64,000 nucleotides of DNA from Alphaproteobacteria bacterium (GCA_020638555.1 JACKII010000002.1:930001-994000), one strand, 5' to 3'; positions 45,985 through 55,247 are shown, numbered from the stretch's first letter. Made by a program: numbers and translations. Notes: generated by a model from the letters alone, not told the origin.

Positions 45985-46782
45985 GTGCGTATCGTCACCT
46001 GGAACATCAATTCCGTCCGCCTGCGCTTGCCGCTGGTGCTGCAAATGATCGAGGCCTTGCAGCCGGACGTGGTCTGCCTGCAGGAAATCAAGTGCCAGAA
46101 CGCCGAATTTCCGGCGGCGGCGCTGGAAAAGGCCGGCTTTCCGCACCAGGCGGTGAACGGCATCAAGGGGTTGCACGGCGTCGCGACGATCGCGCGGGAG
46201 CCGTTTGCCGGCACGGACGTCCGGGGCTTCTGCGGTAAGGAGGACGGCCGCCACATCATGACCCGGCTCGCCGACGGCACCGAACTGCACAACTACTACA
46301 TCCCCTCCGGCGGCGACGTGCCGGACCCGGTGGAGAACGACAAATTCCAGCACAAACTGGATTTCGTCGCCGAACTGGCGGACTACTGGGGCGGCCGCAA
46401 GCCGGAAGCGGGCCTGAAGGCCATCTCGGTCGGCGACTTCAACATCGCGCCTCTGGAAACCGATGTCTGGTCGCACAAGCAGATGCTGAAGGTGATCTCG
46501 CACACGCCCGTGGAGGTGGACGGCCTGAACGGGGTTCAGGCGGCGATCTGCTGGCACGATGCGGTGCGCCATTTCGTTCCGGCCGAGCAGAAACTCTATA
46601 GCTGGTGGTCCTACCGCGCCCGCGATTGGTCCGCCTCGGACCGGGGCCGCAGGCTCGACCATATCTGGGTCACCCAGCCATTGAAGCCGTCGCTGCGCGC
46701 CGCCGGCATTCACCGCGAAGCCCGCGGCTGGGAAAAGCCGAGCGACCACGTGCCGGTCTGGATCGACCTCGACCTCGGCTGA
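45985..46782 (+). CDS. xth: Exodeoxyribonuclease III
   Basis: A 265-residue AP endonuclease/3'-5' exonuclease of the EEP fold. VRIVTWNINSVRLRL opens the chain, VVCLQEIKCQNAEFP carries the catalytic Glu, SVGDFNIAPLETDVW the Asp/Asn pair, and EKPSDHVPVWIDLDL the final Asp-His. It repairs abasic sites. The start is GTG 45985. It follows the hydrolase by 29 bp and is 11 bp upstream of the epimerase gene. Confidence 0.94.
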   Translation: MRIVTWNINSVRLRLPLVLQMIEALQPDVVCLQEIKCQNAEFPAAALEKAGFPHQAVNGIKGLHGVATIAREPFAGTDVRGFCGKEDGRHIMTRLADGTELHNYYIPSGGDVPDPVENDKFQHKLDFVAELADYWGGRKPEAGLKAISVGDFNIAPLETDVWSHKQMLKVISHTPVEVDGLNGVQAAICWHDAVRHFVPAEQKLYSWWSYRARDWSASDRGRRLDHIWVTQPLKPSLRAAGIHREARGWEKPSDHVPVWIDLDLG

Positions 46783-46793
46783 GGAGGATGGGC

Positions 46794-47642
46794 ATGGCCG
46801 GCCATCTGCTGATTTTCGGCGAGGGCTTCACCGGCACGCACCTGCGCCGGGCCATGGAGGCCGACGGCTGGCGCGTCACCGGCACCGGCCGCGGCCCCGG
46901 CCCCAACCGCCTGGCATTCGACGGCACGGCGCCGCTGCCGGCCGGGGCGCTGGCGGGCGTCACCCATGTCGTCGCCTCCATTCCGCCCGACGACGCCGGC
47001 GATCCGGCGCTGCGCCTGCATGCGGACGCGCTGGCCGGGCTGGAGAGCCTGGCATGGGTCGGCTATCTCTCCACCACCGGCGTTTATGGCAATCACGACG
47101 GCGCCTGGGTGGACGAGACGACCCCTCCGGCGCCGACGGCCGCCCGCTCGCGGCGACGGCTGGCGGCGGAGCAGGCCTGGCTCGACTGGGGGCGATCCGC
47201 GGGGGTGGCGGTGCAGGTGTTCCGCCTTGCCGGCATTTACGGGCCGGGCCGCAGCACGCTGGACCGGGTGTGGGCGCCCGGTGCGCAGAGCGTCGTCAAG
47301 CCCGGCCATGCCATGGGGCGCATTCATGTGGACGACATCGTCTGCATCGTCCGCGCCGGCATGGCGAGGCCGGAGGCCGGCCCGGTGTTCAACTGCGCCG
47401 ACGACGAGCCGGCCCCGACCGCCGACGTCAACGCCTATGCCGCCCGCCTGCTGGGCATCGCGCCACCGCCCGAGGTGTCGTTCGAGCAGGCGGACCTCTC
47501 GCCGATGGCCCGCAGCTTCTATGCCGACAACCGGCGGGTGCGGAATGAGCGCATCAAGCGGGAACTGGGCGTGAGCCTGCTCTATCCCACCTACCGCGAG
47601 GGGCTGGCGGCGGTGCTGAAAGCCAGCGGATCACTGACGTAA
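46794..47642 (+). CDS. SDR-type NAD-dependent epimerase/dehydratase-like protein
   Basis: 282 residues, related to the extended SDR group that includes YeeZ. The Rossmann start is HLLIFGEGFTGTHLRRAM, with GxGxxG reduced to GEGFTG, and the catalytic region is VGYLSTTGVYGNHDGAWVDE followed by a Tyr. FRLAGIYGPGRSTLDR and GRIHVDDIVCIV are typical. ATG 46794 is chosen (AGGAGG 6 nt upstream), as the ATG at 46788 is too close to that site. Substrate unknown. The gene runs into a repeat block shared with the prfB 3' end. Confidence 0.82.
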   Translation: MAGHLLIFGEGFTGTHLRRAMEADGWRVTGTGRGPGPNRLAFDGTAPLPAGALAGVTHVVASIPPDDAGDPALRLHADALAGLESLAWVGYLSTTGVYGNHDGAWVDETTPPAPTAARSRRRLAAEQAWLDWGRSAGVAVQVFRLAGIYGPGRSTLDRVWAPGAQSVVKPGHAMGRIHVDDIVCIVRAGMARPEAGPVFNCADDEPAPTADVNAYAARLLGIAPPPEVSFEQADLSPMARSFYADNRRVRNERIKRELGVSLLYPTYREGLAAVLKASGSLT

Positions 47643-47657
47643 TCCGAGGCCCCGTGT

Positions 47658-47910
47658 CCCGGCCGCTGCGGAGCGGCGGGCCGGGACCGGTGGCTGTCGC
47701 GAACACGGTCGCTTGCGATGTTCGAAGGATGACACCGGCCCCGGATGGCGGCTTCGCCCCCTCCGGGGAATATCAGCTTTCGATTGCGCCGGGTGTTTCC
47801 CGGCCGCTGCGGAGCGGCGGGCCGGGATCGGTCGCTGTTGCGAACACGGTCGCTTGCGGTGTTCGAAGGATGACGCCGGCCCCGGATGGCGGCTTCGCCC
47901 CCTCCGGGGA
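47658..47910 (-). repeat. Composite two-hairpin repeat, copies 3 and 4 in tandem
   Basis: Two 112-bp units (47658-47769 and 47799-47910) repeat with a 141-bp period, with only a few differences. Each holds H2 (CCCGGCCGCTGCGG with GCGGCGGGCCGGGA), a spacer with CGCGAACACGGTCGCTTGC, and H1 (CCCCGGA...TCCGGGG). On the minus strand the order matches copies 1 and 2. They fill the gap between the convergent epimerase and prfB genes. Confidence 0.85.
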
Positions 47911-47917
47911 ACAGCGC

Positions 47918-49037
47918 CTACTCGACGCCGGCCCGCTTGGCGCCGGCTTTCTCGGCCAGCGACGCGGCCAGGAACTGGTCGATGTCGCCGTCCAACACCG
48001 CCTGGCTGTTGCCGGTCTCCACGCCCGTGCGCAGGTCCTTGATCATCTGGTAGGGCTGCAACACGTAGGAGCGGATCTGGTGGCCCCAGCCGATGTCGGA
48101 CTTGTCGGCCTCGACCGCGTTCGCCTGTTCCTCCCGCATCTTCAACTCGCGCTCGTAGAGGCGGGCCTTCAGCATCTCCATGGCGGTCGCCTTGTTGCGA
48201 TGCTGCGAGCGGTCGTTCTGGCATTGCACGACGATGCCGGTCGGCTCGTGCGTGATGCGGATCGCGGATTCGGTCCGGTTGACGTGCTGGCCGCCGGCGC
48301 CGGACGCGCGATAGGTGTCGATGCGCAGGTCCTTTTCCTCGATCTCGATCTCGATCGAGTCGTCGATCACCGGATAGACCCAGGCCGACGAGAAGCTGGT
48401 GTGGCGCCGCGCCTGGCTGTCGAACGGCGAGATGCGCACCAGCCGGTGCACGCCCGACTCGGTCTTGAGCCAGCCATAGGCGTTGTCGCCGACGATTTTC
48501 AGGGTCGCGGACTTGATGCCGGCTTCTTCGCCGGGGCTTTCTTCCAGCAATTCGACCTTGTAGCCGTGCTGTTCGGCCCAGCGCGAGTACATGCGCAGCA
48601 GCATTTCCGCCCAGTCCTGCGCCTCGGTGCCGCCGGCGCCGGCGTGGATTTCCAGATAGGCGTCGTTCGGGTCGGCCTCGCCGGAGAGCAGGGATTGCAG
48701 CCGCGCCTGCTCGGCCCGGGCCCGCAGCCCTTCCAGGTCGGCTTCCGCCTCGGCCAGCGTTTCCTGGTCGCCTTCTTCCTCGGCCAGGTCGATCAGGCCG
48801 ATCGCGTCCTCCAACCCGTTCTCCAGCGCCCGATAGCCGTCGATGGCATCGGTCAGCCGCGTGCGCTCGCGCATCAGCTTCTGCGCGTTGTCCGGCTTGT
48901 TCCAGAGGTCGGGGTCTTCGGCGAGGGCGTTCAGTTCGTCGATGCGAACAAGGGCGTTATCCCAGTCAAAGATGCCTCCGGAGCAGGGCGAGCGCATCTC
49001 GGATTTCGTCGACGATGGCTTGGGATTCGGCACGCAT
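47918..49037 (-). CDS. prfB: Peptide chain release factor 2, with programmed +1 frameshift
   Basis: RF2 releases peptides at UGA and UAA. Translation starts at ATG 49037 (MRAESQAIVDEIRDALALLR), reads 23 codons to CTT, then meets UGA in CTT TGA C (48971-48965). A +1 shift continues as DWDNALVRIDELNALAEDP and gives 372 residues. The codon-recognition motif SPF appears in VRISPFDSQARRH, and the catalytic GGQ in ASGAGGQHVNRTESA. The frame that begins MPNPKPSSTKSEM is a false start. Low RF2 favours the shift, so the gene regulates itself. Confidence 0.95.
48965..48980 (-). promoter_or_regulatory. prfB programmed frameshift signal
   Basis: On the minus strand CGGAGG (48980-48975), three spacer bases, then CTT TGA C. 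The internal Shine-Dalgarno-like GGAGG three bases before the slippery CUU-UGA-C matches the autoregulatory site known from Escherichia coli prfB. Confidence 0.93.
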
Positions 49038-49120
49038 GGGGGCTGTCCTGTCAGACGGAAAATCGGGAGCGCCCTATGTAAGGGGCCGGACGCTTGCGGG
49101 CAAGCGGGGAGGCGGGCGGC

Positions 49121-50941
49121 CTATTCCGCCGCCACCAGCTTCGAGCGATGCTTCGCGTCGCGCCGGGCGCGGTTGACGCTGGCCTTGGCGGCGTCGCTGA
49201 TGCCGAACATCTCCAGCGCGTCCATCTCGTCGTCGTTGACCGGCGTCAGCGCCAGGTCGGTATAGGACCGGGCGTTCGGGTCGGCCTTGATGCGTTTGCG
49301 CAGGCGCCCGATCTTCCAGATCATGCCGGCAAGGCGCAGATGCTTCCAGACGATCTCCGCCCAATAGCGGGGGTAGAAGGCCAGCATGCTTTCGCGCGGC
49401 AGGGTCGGGCGGCGGTCGCGGCGGAATTTCAGGCGGAAATAGCCGCCTTCCAGCGGGTGGATGCCCTCCAGCTTGATGCAGCCGTCGAACCAGATCAGCA
49501 ACAGCATCATCCGCCCCGGCGAGATGCCCCTGGCCACGGCGCGGCGCATCACCGTCGCCATGTGCTCCGGCGTGTAATAGGTCTGCCAGGCGAGGCGGTA
49601 GGCGCGTTCCCATTCGTCCTTGCTCATCAGGGCATGGCCGGTGGTGACGTGGTTCAGGTCGTACTTGTTCATGTCGGGATCCATCCAGATCCCTTTGGCG
49701 TCCAGGTTCTTGTGATCTTCCGAGCCGGGCAGGGGAGTCAGATAAAAGAACTCCAGCAGGTCCAGCGGCAGCTCTTTCTTGATGATCTCGATGTCGCGGA
49801 CAATGGTCTCCGGCGTATCGGTCGGGAAGCCCAGGATGTAGCCGGCATAGGTCATGGCGCCCACGTCCTTCCACATCTGCAACATGGTGCGGTATTCGGT
49901 GATCTTGTTCTGGCGCTTCTTGGTGCCGACCAGGCTTTCCGGGTTGATGTTCTCCAGGCCGATGAAGACGCGGGTGACACCGGCACGGCCGGCCTTCGCG
50001 ATGAAGTTCGGGATGCGGTGGCAGAGCGTATCCACCTGGATCAGAAAGCGGACGTCCAGGCCCTCGTCCTCGCGCAGTTGGATGATGCGGTCGAACACCG
50101 CCTCCCAGTCCTTGTTGCGGGCGAAATTGTCGTCGGTGATGAAGAACCGGTCGATGCCTCGGGCGTGGTTTTCGCGGATAATGCCTTCGATGTCGTCGGC
50201 GGATCGATAGCGCGACTTGCGGCCCTGCACATTGATGATGGTGCAGAACGAACACTGGAACGGGCAGCCGCGCCCGGCATCGAAACTGGTATGCGAGCCG
50301 GCGGTGTGGCGCACATGCTCGGCCGGCAGCATGGGCAGTTCCGCGCCCTCCATGCCCGGCAGGTCGTTCATGTGGTTGTAGAGCGGCTTGAGCGAGCAGT
50401 TCAGGGCGTCCAACAACACCTCGTCCAGGCGTCCGCCCTCGGCCTCGCCCGCGAACAGCGATATGCCGAGCGTCTGCGCCTCCTGAATATCCGGCGGCAG
50501 CTTGGGCAGCATGGAAATGCAGCCGGACACGTGGAAGCCGCCGACCGCCACCTGAATGCCGGCGGCCCGCAGCGGCCGGGCGATGTCCATGGCGTGCGGG
50601 AACTGGTTGGTCTGCACGCCCACCAGCGCGACCAGACCCTCTCCGCCGGACTCCCGGATCAGCCTTTGGATGCGGTCGGTGCGAACGCGGGTGTTGGTCT
50701 CGTCGATGGTGGTGAGGATCAGGTCCACGTCGGCGCCCAGCACCTGCCGGCGGGCGCAATCCTCGGCGAGGCCGTTCAGGGCCGCGAGCGTGTTCGAGGG
50801 GATGGCGGAGCGCAGCCATTGAATGACATAGCCGTCGTCGTCGTAATGGCTGGGCTTGATCATCACCAGATGAAAGCGCCGCTTCGCCCCCGGGTTGGTG
50901 GACCGGGTTACATAGCGGTTGTAGTCGAACAGGGCTTTCAT
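49121..50941 (-). CDS. B12-binding domain / radical SAM protein
   Basis: 606 residues. The N-terminal third resembles a cobalamin-binding Rossmann domain. The radical SAM cluster is in GRGCPFQCSFCTIINVQG (CxxxCxxC, about residues 212-219), followed by RSADDIEGIIREN and a (beta/alpha)6-type barrel with FIGLENINPESL and GYILGFPTDTPETI. The C-terminal 150 residues are basic. Such enzymes methylate unactivated carbons or rebuild rings; the product is unknown. ATG 50941 has AAGG 8 nt upstream. Monocistronic, divergent from an MFS gene, with AT-rich DNA between. Confidence 0.88.
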   Translation of the reverse strand: MKALFDYNRYVTRSTNPGAKRRFHLVMIKPSHYDDDGYVIQWLRSAIPSNTLAALNGLAEDCARRQVLGADVDLILTTIDETNTRVRTDRIQRLIRESGGEGLVALVGVQTNQFPHAMDIARPLRAAGIQVAVGGFHVSGCISMLPKLPPDIQEAQTLGISLFAGEAEGGRLDEVLLDALNCSLKPLYNHMNDLPGMEGAELPMLPAEHVRHTAGSHTSFDAGRGCPFQCSFCTIINVQGRKSRYRSADDIEGIIRENHARGIDRFFITDDNFARNKDWEAVFDRIIQLREDEGLDVRFLIQVDTLCHRIPNFIAKAGRAGVTRVFIGLENINPESLVGTKKRQNKITEYRTMLQMWKDVGAMTYAGYILGFPTDTPETIVRDIEIIKKELPLDLLEFFYLTPLPGSEDHKNLDAKGIWMDPDMNKYDLNHVTTGHALMSKDEWERAYRLAWQTYYTPEHMATVMRRAVARGISPGRMMLLLIWFDGCIKLEGIHPLEGGYFRLKFRRDRRPTLPRESMLAFYPRYWAEIVWKHLRLAGMIWKIGRLRKRIKADPNARSYTDLALTPVNDDEMDALEMFGISDAAKASVNRARRDAKHRSKLVAAE

Positions 50942-51088
50942 CTGCATAACCTTTTGTGAACAACTGAATACCACAATACTGTTCATTGCTTTTCTACCAT
51001 GCGCAGGCCGCGGCGTCACGCGGGCTGGTGCCCACTGCGACCGGTGGCCTAAGCAGCGTCGTTGTCTCCGAGTGAAGGTTCGTCCTCC

Positions 51089-52321
51089 ATGACCGCGCCC
51101 GCCGCTGGTTCCGCGCCGCGCCGAAGCTGGCTGGTGCCCGCCGTGCTGATGCTGGCGAGCACGGTCGGCATTCTGGCGACCGACCTCTACACGCCCTCTC
51201 TGCCGCGCCTGACCGTCGTGTTCGGCGTGCCGGCGGAGACGGTGCAGTTGACCATGACCCTGAACCTGGCCGGATTCGCACTGGGACAGTTGCTCTACGG
51301 TCCGCTGTCGGACCGGTTCGGGCGCCGGCCGGCCATGCTGTTCGGGCTGGCGGCCTTTGCCGTGTTTTCCGTGCTCTGCGGCCTGGCCTGGTCGATCGAG
51401 TCGCTGATCGCCTTGCGAATCGGCCAGGGCCTGGTCGGCGCCTGCGAGGCGGTGATCGGCATGGCCGTCATCAAGGAACTCTATGGCGAGAAGGACGGCG
51501 TCAGGATCGTCGCCATCTACGCCATGGTGATCGCGGCGGCGCCGGCGGTCGGCCCGATTGTCGGCGGCCAGATGCTGGTGCATTTCGGCTGGGCCTCGAA
51601 TTTCTGGCTGCTGACCGGGCTGGCGCTGCTGGCCTTGGCGGCCTGCTGGCGCTTCCTGCTGGAAACCGCCCGGCCGGACCGCAGCGCCCTGCGGCCCTCG
51701 CGGCTGGTGGTGGAGGCGCGGGCGGCGCTGAGCGTGCCGGCCTTCTGGCTCTACACCATCGGCCCCGCGGCGGCGCTGGGCGGCCTGTTCGCCTATGTGA
51801 CCGAGGGGCCGTTCGTGCTGATCCACCAGCTGGGCGTGCCGCCGGATGCGTTCGGCTACTACCACGCGGTGATCGTCGGCGTGTTCTTCTGTACCAATAT
51901 CGCCGTGAACCGCGTGGCGTCGCGGATCAGCGGGGCGGGCCTGTTGCGGGGCGGCAGCATCGCCGCCGTGGCGAGCGGCGCGCTGGCCCTGGGTTTGGTC
52001 GCGGCGGAGGCCATGACCGCCATCGCGCTGGTGGTGGCGATGGGCCTGTTCGCGGTTGCGCTGGCGCTGATCTATGCGGTGGCGCCGTTGCAGGCGCTGG
52101 CCTCGACCAAGGCGGCGACGGGCATGGCGGCCTCCTGGCGTGGCTTTCTGGAAATGTCCGGCGCCATGATCGGCTCTGCCGGCGTGACCGTGCTGCACGA
52201 CGGCACGCCCTGGCCGCTGGCGATCGTGCTGGCGGCGGCGGCGGTGGTGATCGTCGCCGGCGATGTCGGCGCCCGCCGGTTTGCACCGAAGCGGGCAAGC
52301 GTGGCCGTCACTCCATCGTGA
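51089..52321 (+). CDS. MFS transporter, Bcr/CflA drug-resistance type
   Basis: 410 residues with about 12 membrane segments. ATDLYTPSLPRLTVVFGV and LYGPLSDRFGRRPAMLFGL (motif A of the drug:H+ antiporter-1 family), IGQGLVGACEAVIGMAVIKELYG and APAVGPIVGGQ (motif C, exporter hallmark) place it with Bcr/CflA efflux pumps. It exports small toxic molecules by proton antiport. Its last codons overlap the 3' end of epmA on the other strand by 14 bp. Confidence 0.88.
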   Translation: MTAPAAGSAPRRSWLVPAVLMLASTVGILATDLYTPSLPRLTVVFGVPAETVQLTMTLNLAGFALGQLLYGPLSDRFGRRPAMLFGLAAFAVFSVLCGLAWSIESLIALRIGQGLVGACEAVIGMAVIKELYGEKDGVRIVAIYAMVIAAAPAVGPIVGGQMLVHFGWASNFWLLTGLALLALAACWRFLLETARPDRSALRPSRLVVEARAALSVPAFWLYTIGPAAALGGLFAYVTEGPFVLIHQLGVPPDAFGYYHAVIVGVFFCTNIAVNRVASRISGAGLLRGGSIAAVASGALALGLVAAEAMTAIALVVAMGLFAVALALIYAVAPLQALASTKAATGMAASWRGFLEMSGAMIGSAGVTVLHDGTPWPLAIVLAAAAVVIVAGDVGARRFAPKRASVAVTPS

Positions 52322-53279
52322 GCCAGAGCACCTCGTCGATGCGTTTGGCGCCGGTCGCCAGCATCACCAGCCGGTCGAAGCCCAGCGCCATGCCGGAGGT
52401 GCGGACCATGCCGCGCTCCAGCGCCTTCAGCATGCTGTCCGGCAAGGGATAGCTCTGGCCGTAGAGCCGCTGCTTCTCCGTCCGGTCGCGGGCAAAGCGC
52501 TGGCGTTGCTCGAACGCATCGGTGAGTTCGCCGAAGCCGTTCGCCAGTTCCAGGCCGCAGACATAAAGCTCCACCCGTTCGGCCACGGCGGGTTCGCTCG
52601 GGTCCATGCGGGCCAGCGCCGCCTGCTCGCGCGGATAGCCGGTGAGGAAGGTGGGCTGGCCGATCCCGAGCCAGGGCTCGATCCGGTTCAGCAGCACGCG
52701 GAAGAAGATGTCGTCCCAGGCATCGGCCGGGTCGCTGGCGATGCCGGCCCGCTCGCGCGCGGCGGCGGCAAAGGCGGCCCGGTCGCCCGCCACCGCTGCC
52801 AGGTCGATGCCGGCATAGCGCTGGAACGCCTGCGCGCAGGAGATCACCTCCGGGTCGGCGGCCAGGTCGCAGCGCTCGCCGCCCCATTCCGCCAGCATCG
52901 GCCTGCCGGCGGCGTGGCGCGCGCGGCGGAGGAGTTGCAGGCAATCCTCGATCAGGCAGCCGATTCCCTGGCCGACCCGGTACCATTCCAGCATTTCGAA
53001 CGCGGGATGGTGCGTCGCCGAGCGCGGCTCGTCGCGGTAGACCGGCACGAACTGGTAGAGCGCGCGCCGCTCGCGCGCCACCAGCCGCTTCATCGCGAAC
53101 TCGGGCGAGGTGTGCAGATAGCGCCGCTCGCCCTGAACCTCCGCCGGCATGGCGGCCAGATGCAGTTCGAGCCCGCCGGAGACCTGAAGTGCCGGCGTTT
53201 CCACCGGAATCAGGCCCTCGGCCTCGAAATATCGGGCGAGCGCGCGCCGGATGGGCACACGTGCCGCAACCGGTCTCAT
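52308..53279 (-). CDS. epmA: EF-P lysine--lysine ligase EpmA (GenX/PoxA)
   Basis: A 323-residue class II lysyl-tRNA-synthetase paralogue lacking the anticodon domain. Motif 2 is VYRDEPRSATHHPAFEMLEW (about residues 76-95), motif 3 GMALGFDRLVMLATG near the end, and the lysine-binding ELANGFGELTDAFEQRQRF lies between. It attaches (R)-beta-lysine to a lysine in EF-P. The efp gene starts 67 bp away in the opposite direction, so both may share regulation. EpmB, which makes beta-lysine, is not in the window. Confidence 0.94.
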   Translation of the reverse strand: MRPVAARVPIRRALARYFEAEGLIPVETPALQVSGGLELHLAAMPAEVQGERRYLHTSPEFAMKRLVARERRALYQFVPVYRDEPRSATHHPAFEMLEWYRVGQGIGCLIEDCLQLLRRARHAAGRPMLAEWGGERCDLAADPEVISCAQAFQRYAGIDLAAVAGDRAAFAAAARERAGIASDPADAWDDIFFRVLLNRIEPWLGIGQPTFLTGYPREQAALARMDPSEPAVAERVELYVCGLELANGFGELTDAFEQRQRFARDRTEKQRLYGQSYPLPDSMLKALERGMVRTSGMALGFDRLVMLATGAKRIDEVLWLTME

Positions 53280-53346
53280 TGCGTTCCGGTCCGGTTGCCG
53301 CTAAACCGCGTCGCGATTTTCAATTTACACCCGCGAGTCGAAGACG

Positions 53347-53913
53347 ATGAAGGTTCAGGCCAACACCATCCGCCCCGGCAATGTGATCGAGCACGAAGGG
53401 CGGCGGTGGATCGTGATCAACTATGAACTGATCCTGCCTGGCAAGGGCAATGCGTTCATCGCCATCGAGATGCGCGATGTCAACACCGGCACCAAGACCA
53501 ACACCCGCTATCGCACCGGCGACACGGTCGAACGGCTGATGACCGACAGCCGCGAGTGTCAGTTCCTGTTCGCCGACGGCGACAACCTGACCTTCATGGA
53601 CAACGAGACCTTCGACCAGTTCATCATTCCGGCCGACCTTGTCGGCGAGCCGGCGGTGTTCCTGCAGGAAGGCATGACCCTGGTCGTGACCCTGGTCGAG
53701 GGCTCGGCCATCGGCGTCGAAATGCCGAAGAGCGTGACCCTGGCAATCGTCGAGGCCGACCCGGTGGTGAAGGGGCAGACCGCGTCGTCGTCCTACAAGC
53801 CGGCGGTGCTGGAGAATGGCGTCCGCATCATGGTGCCGCCGCACATCGCCTCCGGCACGCGCGTCGTCGTCAACCCGACCGACCGCACCTATGTGGAGCG
53901 GGCGAAGGACTAG
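53347..53913 (+). CDS. efp: Elongation factor P
   Basis: 188 residues, the full three-domain EF-P. The modified residue should be Lys33 in ELILPGKGNAF, the tip of domain I. Domain II has GDTVERLMTDSRECQFLFAD, and domain III ends TRVVVNPTDRTYVERAKD. It rescues ribosomes stalled at polyproline. Divergent from epmA. ATG 53347 has a weak purine leader (GAAGACG). Downstream DNA holds repeats and no gene for 372 bp. Confidence 0.96.
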   Translation: MKVQANTIRPGNVIEHEGRRWIVINYELILPGKGNAFIAIEMRDVNTGTKTNTRYRTGDTVERLMTDSRECQFLFADGDNLTFMDNETFDQFIIPADLVGEPAVFLQEGMTLVVTLVEGSAIGVEMPKSVTLAIVEADPVVKGQTASSSYKPAVLENGVRIMVPPHIASGTRVVVNPTDRTYVERAKD

Positions 53914-54285
53914 GTCTCCGCCGCCCGACTCTCCCGACCGACGCGCCGTGCAGCCGGGGGCAATGGTGATTTTTGGCGGTGGGGCAGCGCTAGGGCGCTT
54001 TTGGTCCTGGTTGAACCACTCTCCCGCCCCATTCTCCCGCGCAAACGGGAGCCTATGCCTGAGAGCGTCTCACAGAAACCGGACTCTGTCTTTGTGTCTC
54101 AGGCATGGGTCCCCGCTTCCGCGAGGACAGGGAAGTTGGGTGGTGAGCCAGCGGGAAAAGAATTCGCGCCAGCCCGCGAGACCGGGGGCGGACACCGGCC
54201 CCGGACGGCGGCTCCGCCACCTCCGGGGTACAGGGGCGTCGGGCCTGTGATACCGTCCGTTCCCCGTGCATGAAGGACATCGACC
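53914..54285. repeat. Repeat-bearing intergenic stretch after efp
   Basis: No gene seen. 54016-54050 is the second copy of the dispersed repeat also found at 8807-8841. 54057-54107 carries two imperfect opposing copies of CCTGAGA/TCTCAGG that could form a long hairpin. 54199-54228 is a lone H1 hairpin (CCCCGGA...TCCGGGG) followed by no H2, a partial member of the composite repeat family. Confidence 0.6.
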
Positions 54286-55191
54286 ATGCCCAGCCAGACC
54301 CACCAGGCCATCGTCATTGGCGCCGGCATCACGGGCCTCTCCGCCGCGATTGCCTTGGCAGAGAAGGGGGTCCAGGCGGCTCTGGTGGATGACGGCTATC
54401 TGGGTGGGCTGATCACCAATGTCGGCGTGCTCGAAGCGCCCGGCCCTTTTGACGGCCTCTCCGGAGCCGACCTCGCCGGCGACCTGCTCGGCCGGGCGAT
54501 GGAAGCCGGCGCCGACTATCAGATGGGCGAAATCGCTGCCCTGGAGCGTTCGGACGACGGCCTCTGGTCCCTGCCGAACCTGCAACTGGCCGCCCCCGCA
54601 ATCGTGCTGGCGACCGGTGCCGCACTCCGCACCCTCGGCGTGCCGGGAGAGGACCGGCTGACCGGCCTCGGCGTCTCGCAATGCGCGTTTTGCGACGGCG
54701 GGCTGTATGCGGGCCAGCCGGTGACGGTGGTGGGCGGCGGCGATTCCGCCTTCCAGGAGGCGCTGCATCTTGCCGAGATCGGCTGCACCGTGACCCTGCT
54801 GCTGCGCGGAAACCACCCTCGCGCCCGCGCCGTTTTCGTGGAACGCGCCGAAGCTGCTGCCAATCTGGCCATCCGCACCGGCTGCGAGGTGCGGGAGATC
54901 CTCGGCGCCGACGGCGTGGACGCCGTCCGCATCCGCGACGCCGCCTCGGCCGCGGACGAGATAATCCCCACCCGTGCCGTCTTCGTCTTCGTCGGGCTTG
55001 CGCCTCGGGCGGGGCTCGCGCCCGCGGAGGCGCTGCGCGATGCGGCCGGTGCGCTGGTCACGGATCAAGGCCGGGAGACGGCTGCGCCCGGCCTTTACGC
55101 TGTCGGCGCCATCCGCGCCGGCTTCGGCGGCGGCCTCAACCACGCTGGCGACGACGCCGACGCCGTCGCGGAGGCGATAGCCGGTCGCTGA
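54286..55191 (+). CDS. Thioredoxin-reductase-like FAD/NAD(P)-binding protein
   Basis: 301 residues. FAD-binding IVIGAGITGLSAAIALAE opens the chain, SQCAFCDGGLYAG holds the redox CxxC (about residues 135-138), VTVVGGGDSAFQEALHLAE binds NAD(P), and GLYAVGAIRAGFGGG is the second FAD segment. The arrangement is that of TrxB; the spacing and lack of a TrxA neighbour leave room for a ferredoxin/flavodoxin reductase or another disulfide reductase. Its last 18 bp are inside a 32-bp tandem duplication. Confidence 0.87.
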   Translation: MPSQTHQAIVIGAGITGLSAAIALAEKGVQAALVDDGYLGGLITNVGVLEAPGPFDGLSGADLAGDLLGRAMEAGADYQMGEIAALERSDDGLWSLPNLQLAAPAIVLATGAALRTLGVPGEDRLTGLGVSQCAFCDGGLYAGQPVTVVGGGDSAFQEALHLAEIGCTVTLLLRGNHPRARAVFVERAEAAANLAIRTGCEVREILGADGVDAVRIRDAASAADEIIPTRAVFVFVGLAPRAGLAPAEALRDAAGALVTDQGRETAAPGLYAVGAIRAGFGGGLNHAGDDADAVAEAIAGR

Positions 55192-55237
55192 TCCGGCCCC
55201 GAGCGGCGATAGCCGGTCGCTGATCCGACCCCGAGCG
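55174..55237 (+). repeat. 32-bp tandem duplication across a stop codon
   Basis: 55174-55205 and 55206-55237 are two copies of a unit beginning GCGATAGCCGGTCGCTGATCC, with one difference. The first copy includes the last codons and stop of the thioredoxin-reductase-like gene. The IS66 target site starts 3 bp after the second copy. Confidence 0.85.
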
Positions 55238-55239
55238 GC

Positions 55240-55247
55240 GGCTCACG
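55240..55247. repeat. IS66 target-site duplication, left copy
   Basis: GGCTCACG directly abuts the left inverted repeat and is repeated at 57780-57787. Eight bases is the length known for IS66 elements. Confidence 0.93.

Noticed and set aside
48972..49033. prfB start in the body frame (MPNPKPSSTKSEM)
   Set aside because: The other frame encodes the conserved RF2 N-terminus and ends in the known frameshift signal.
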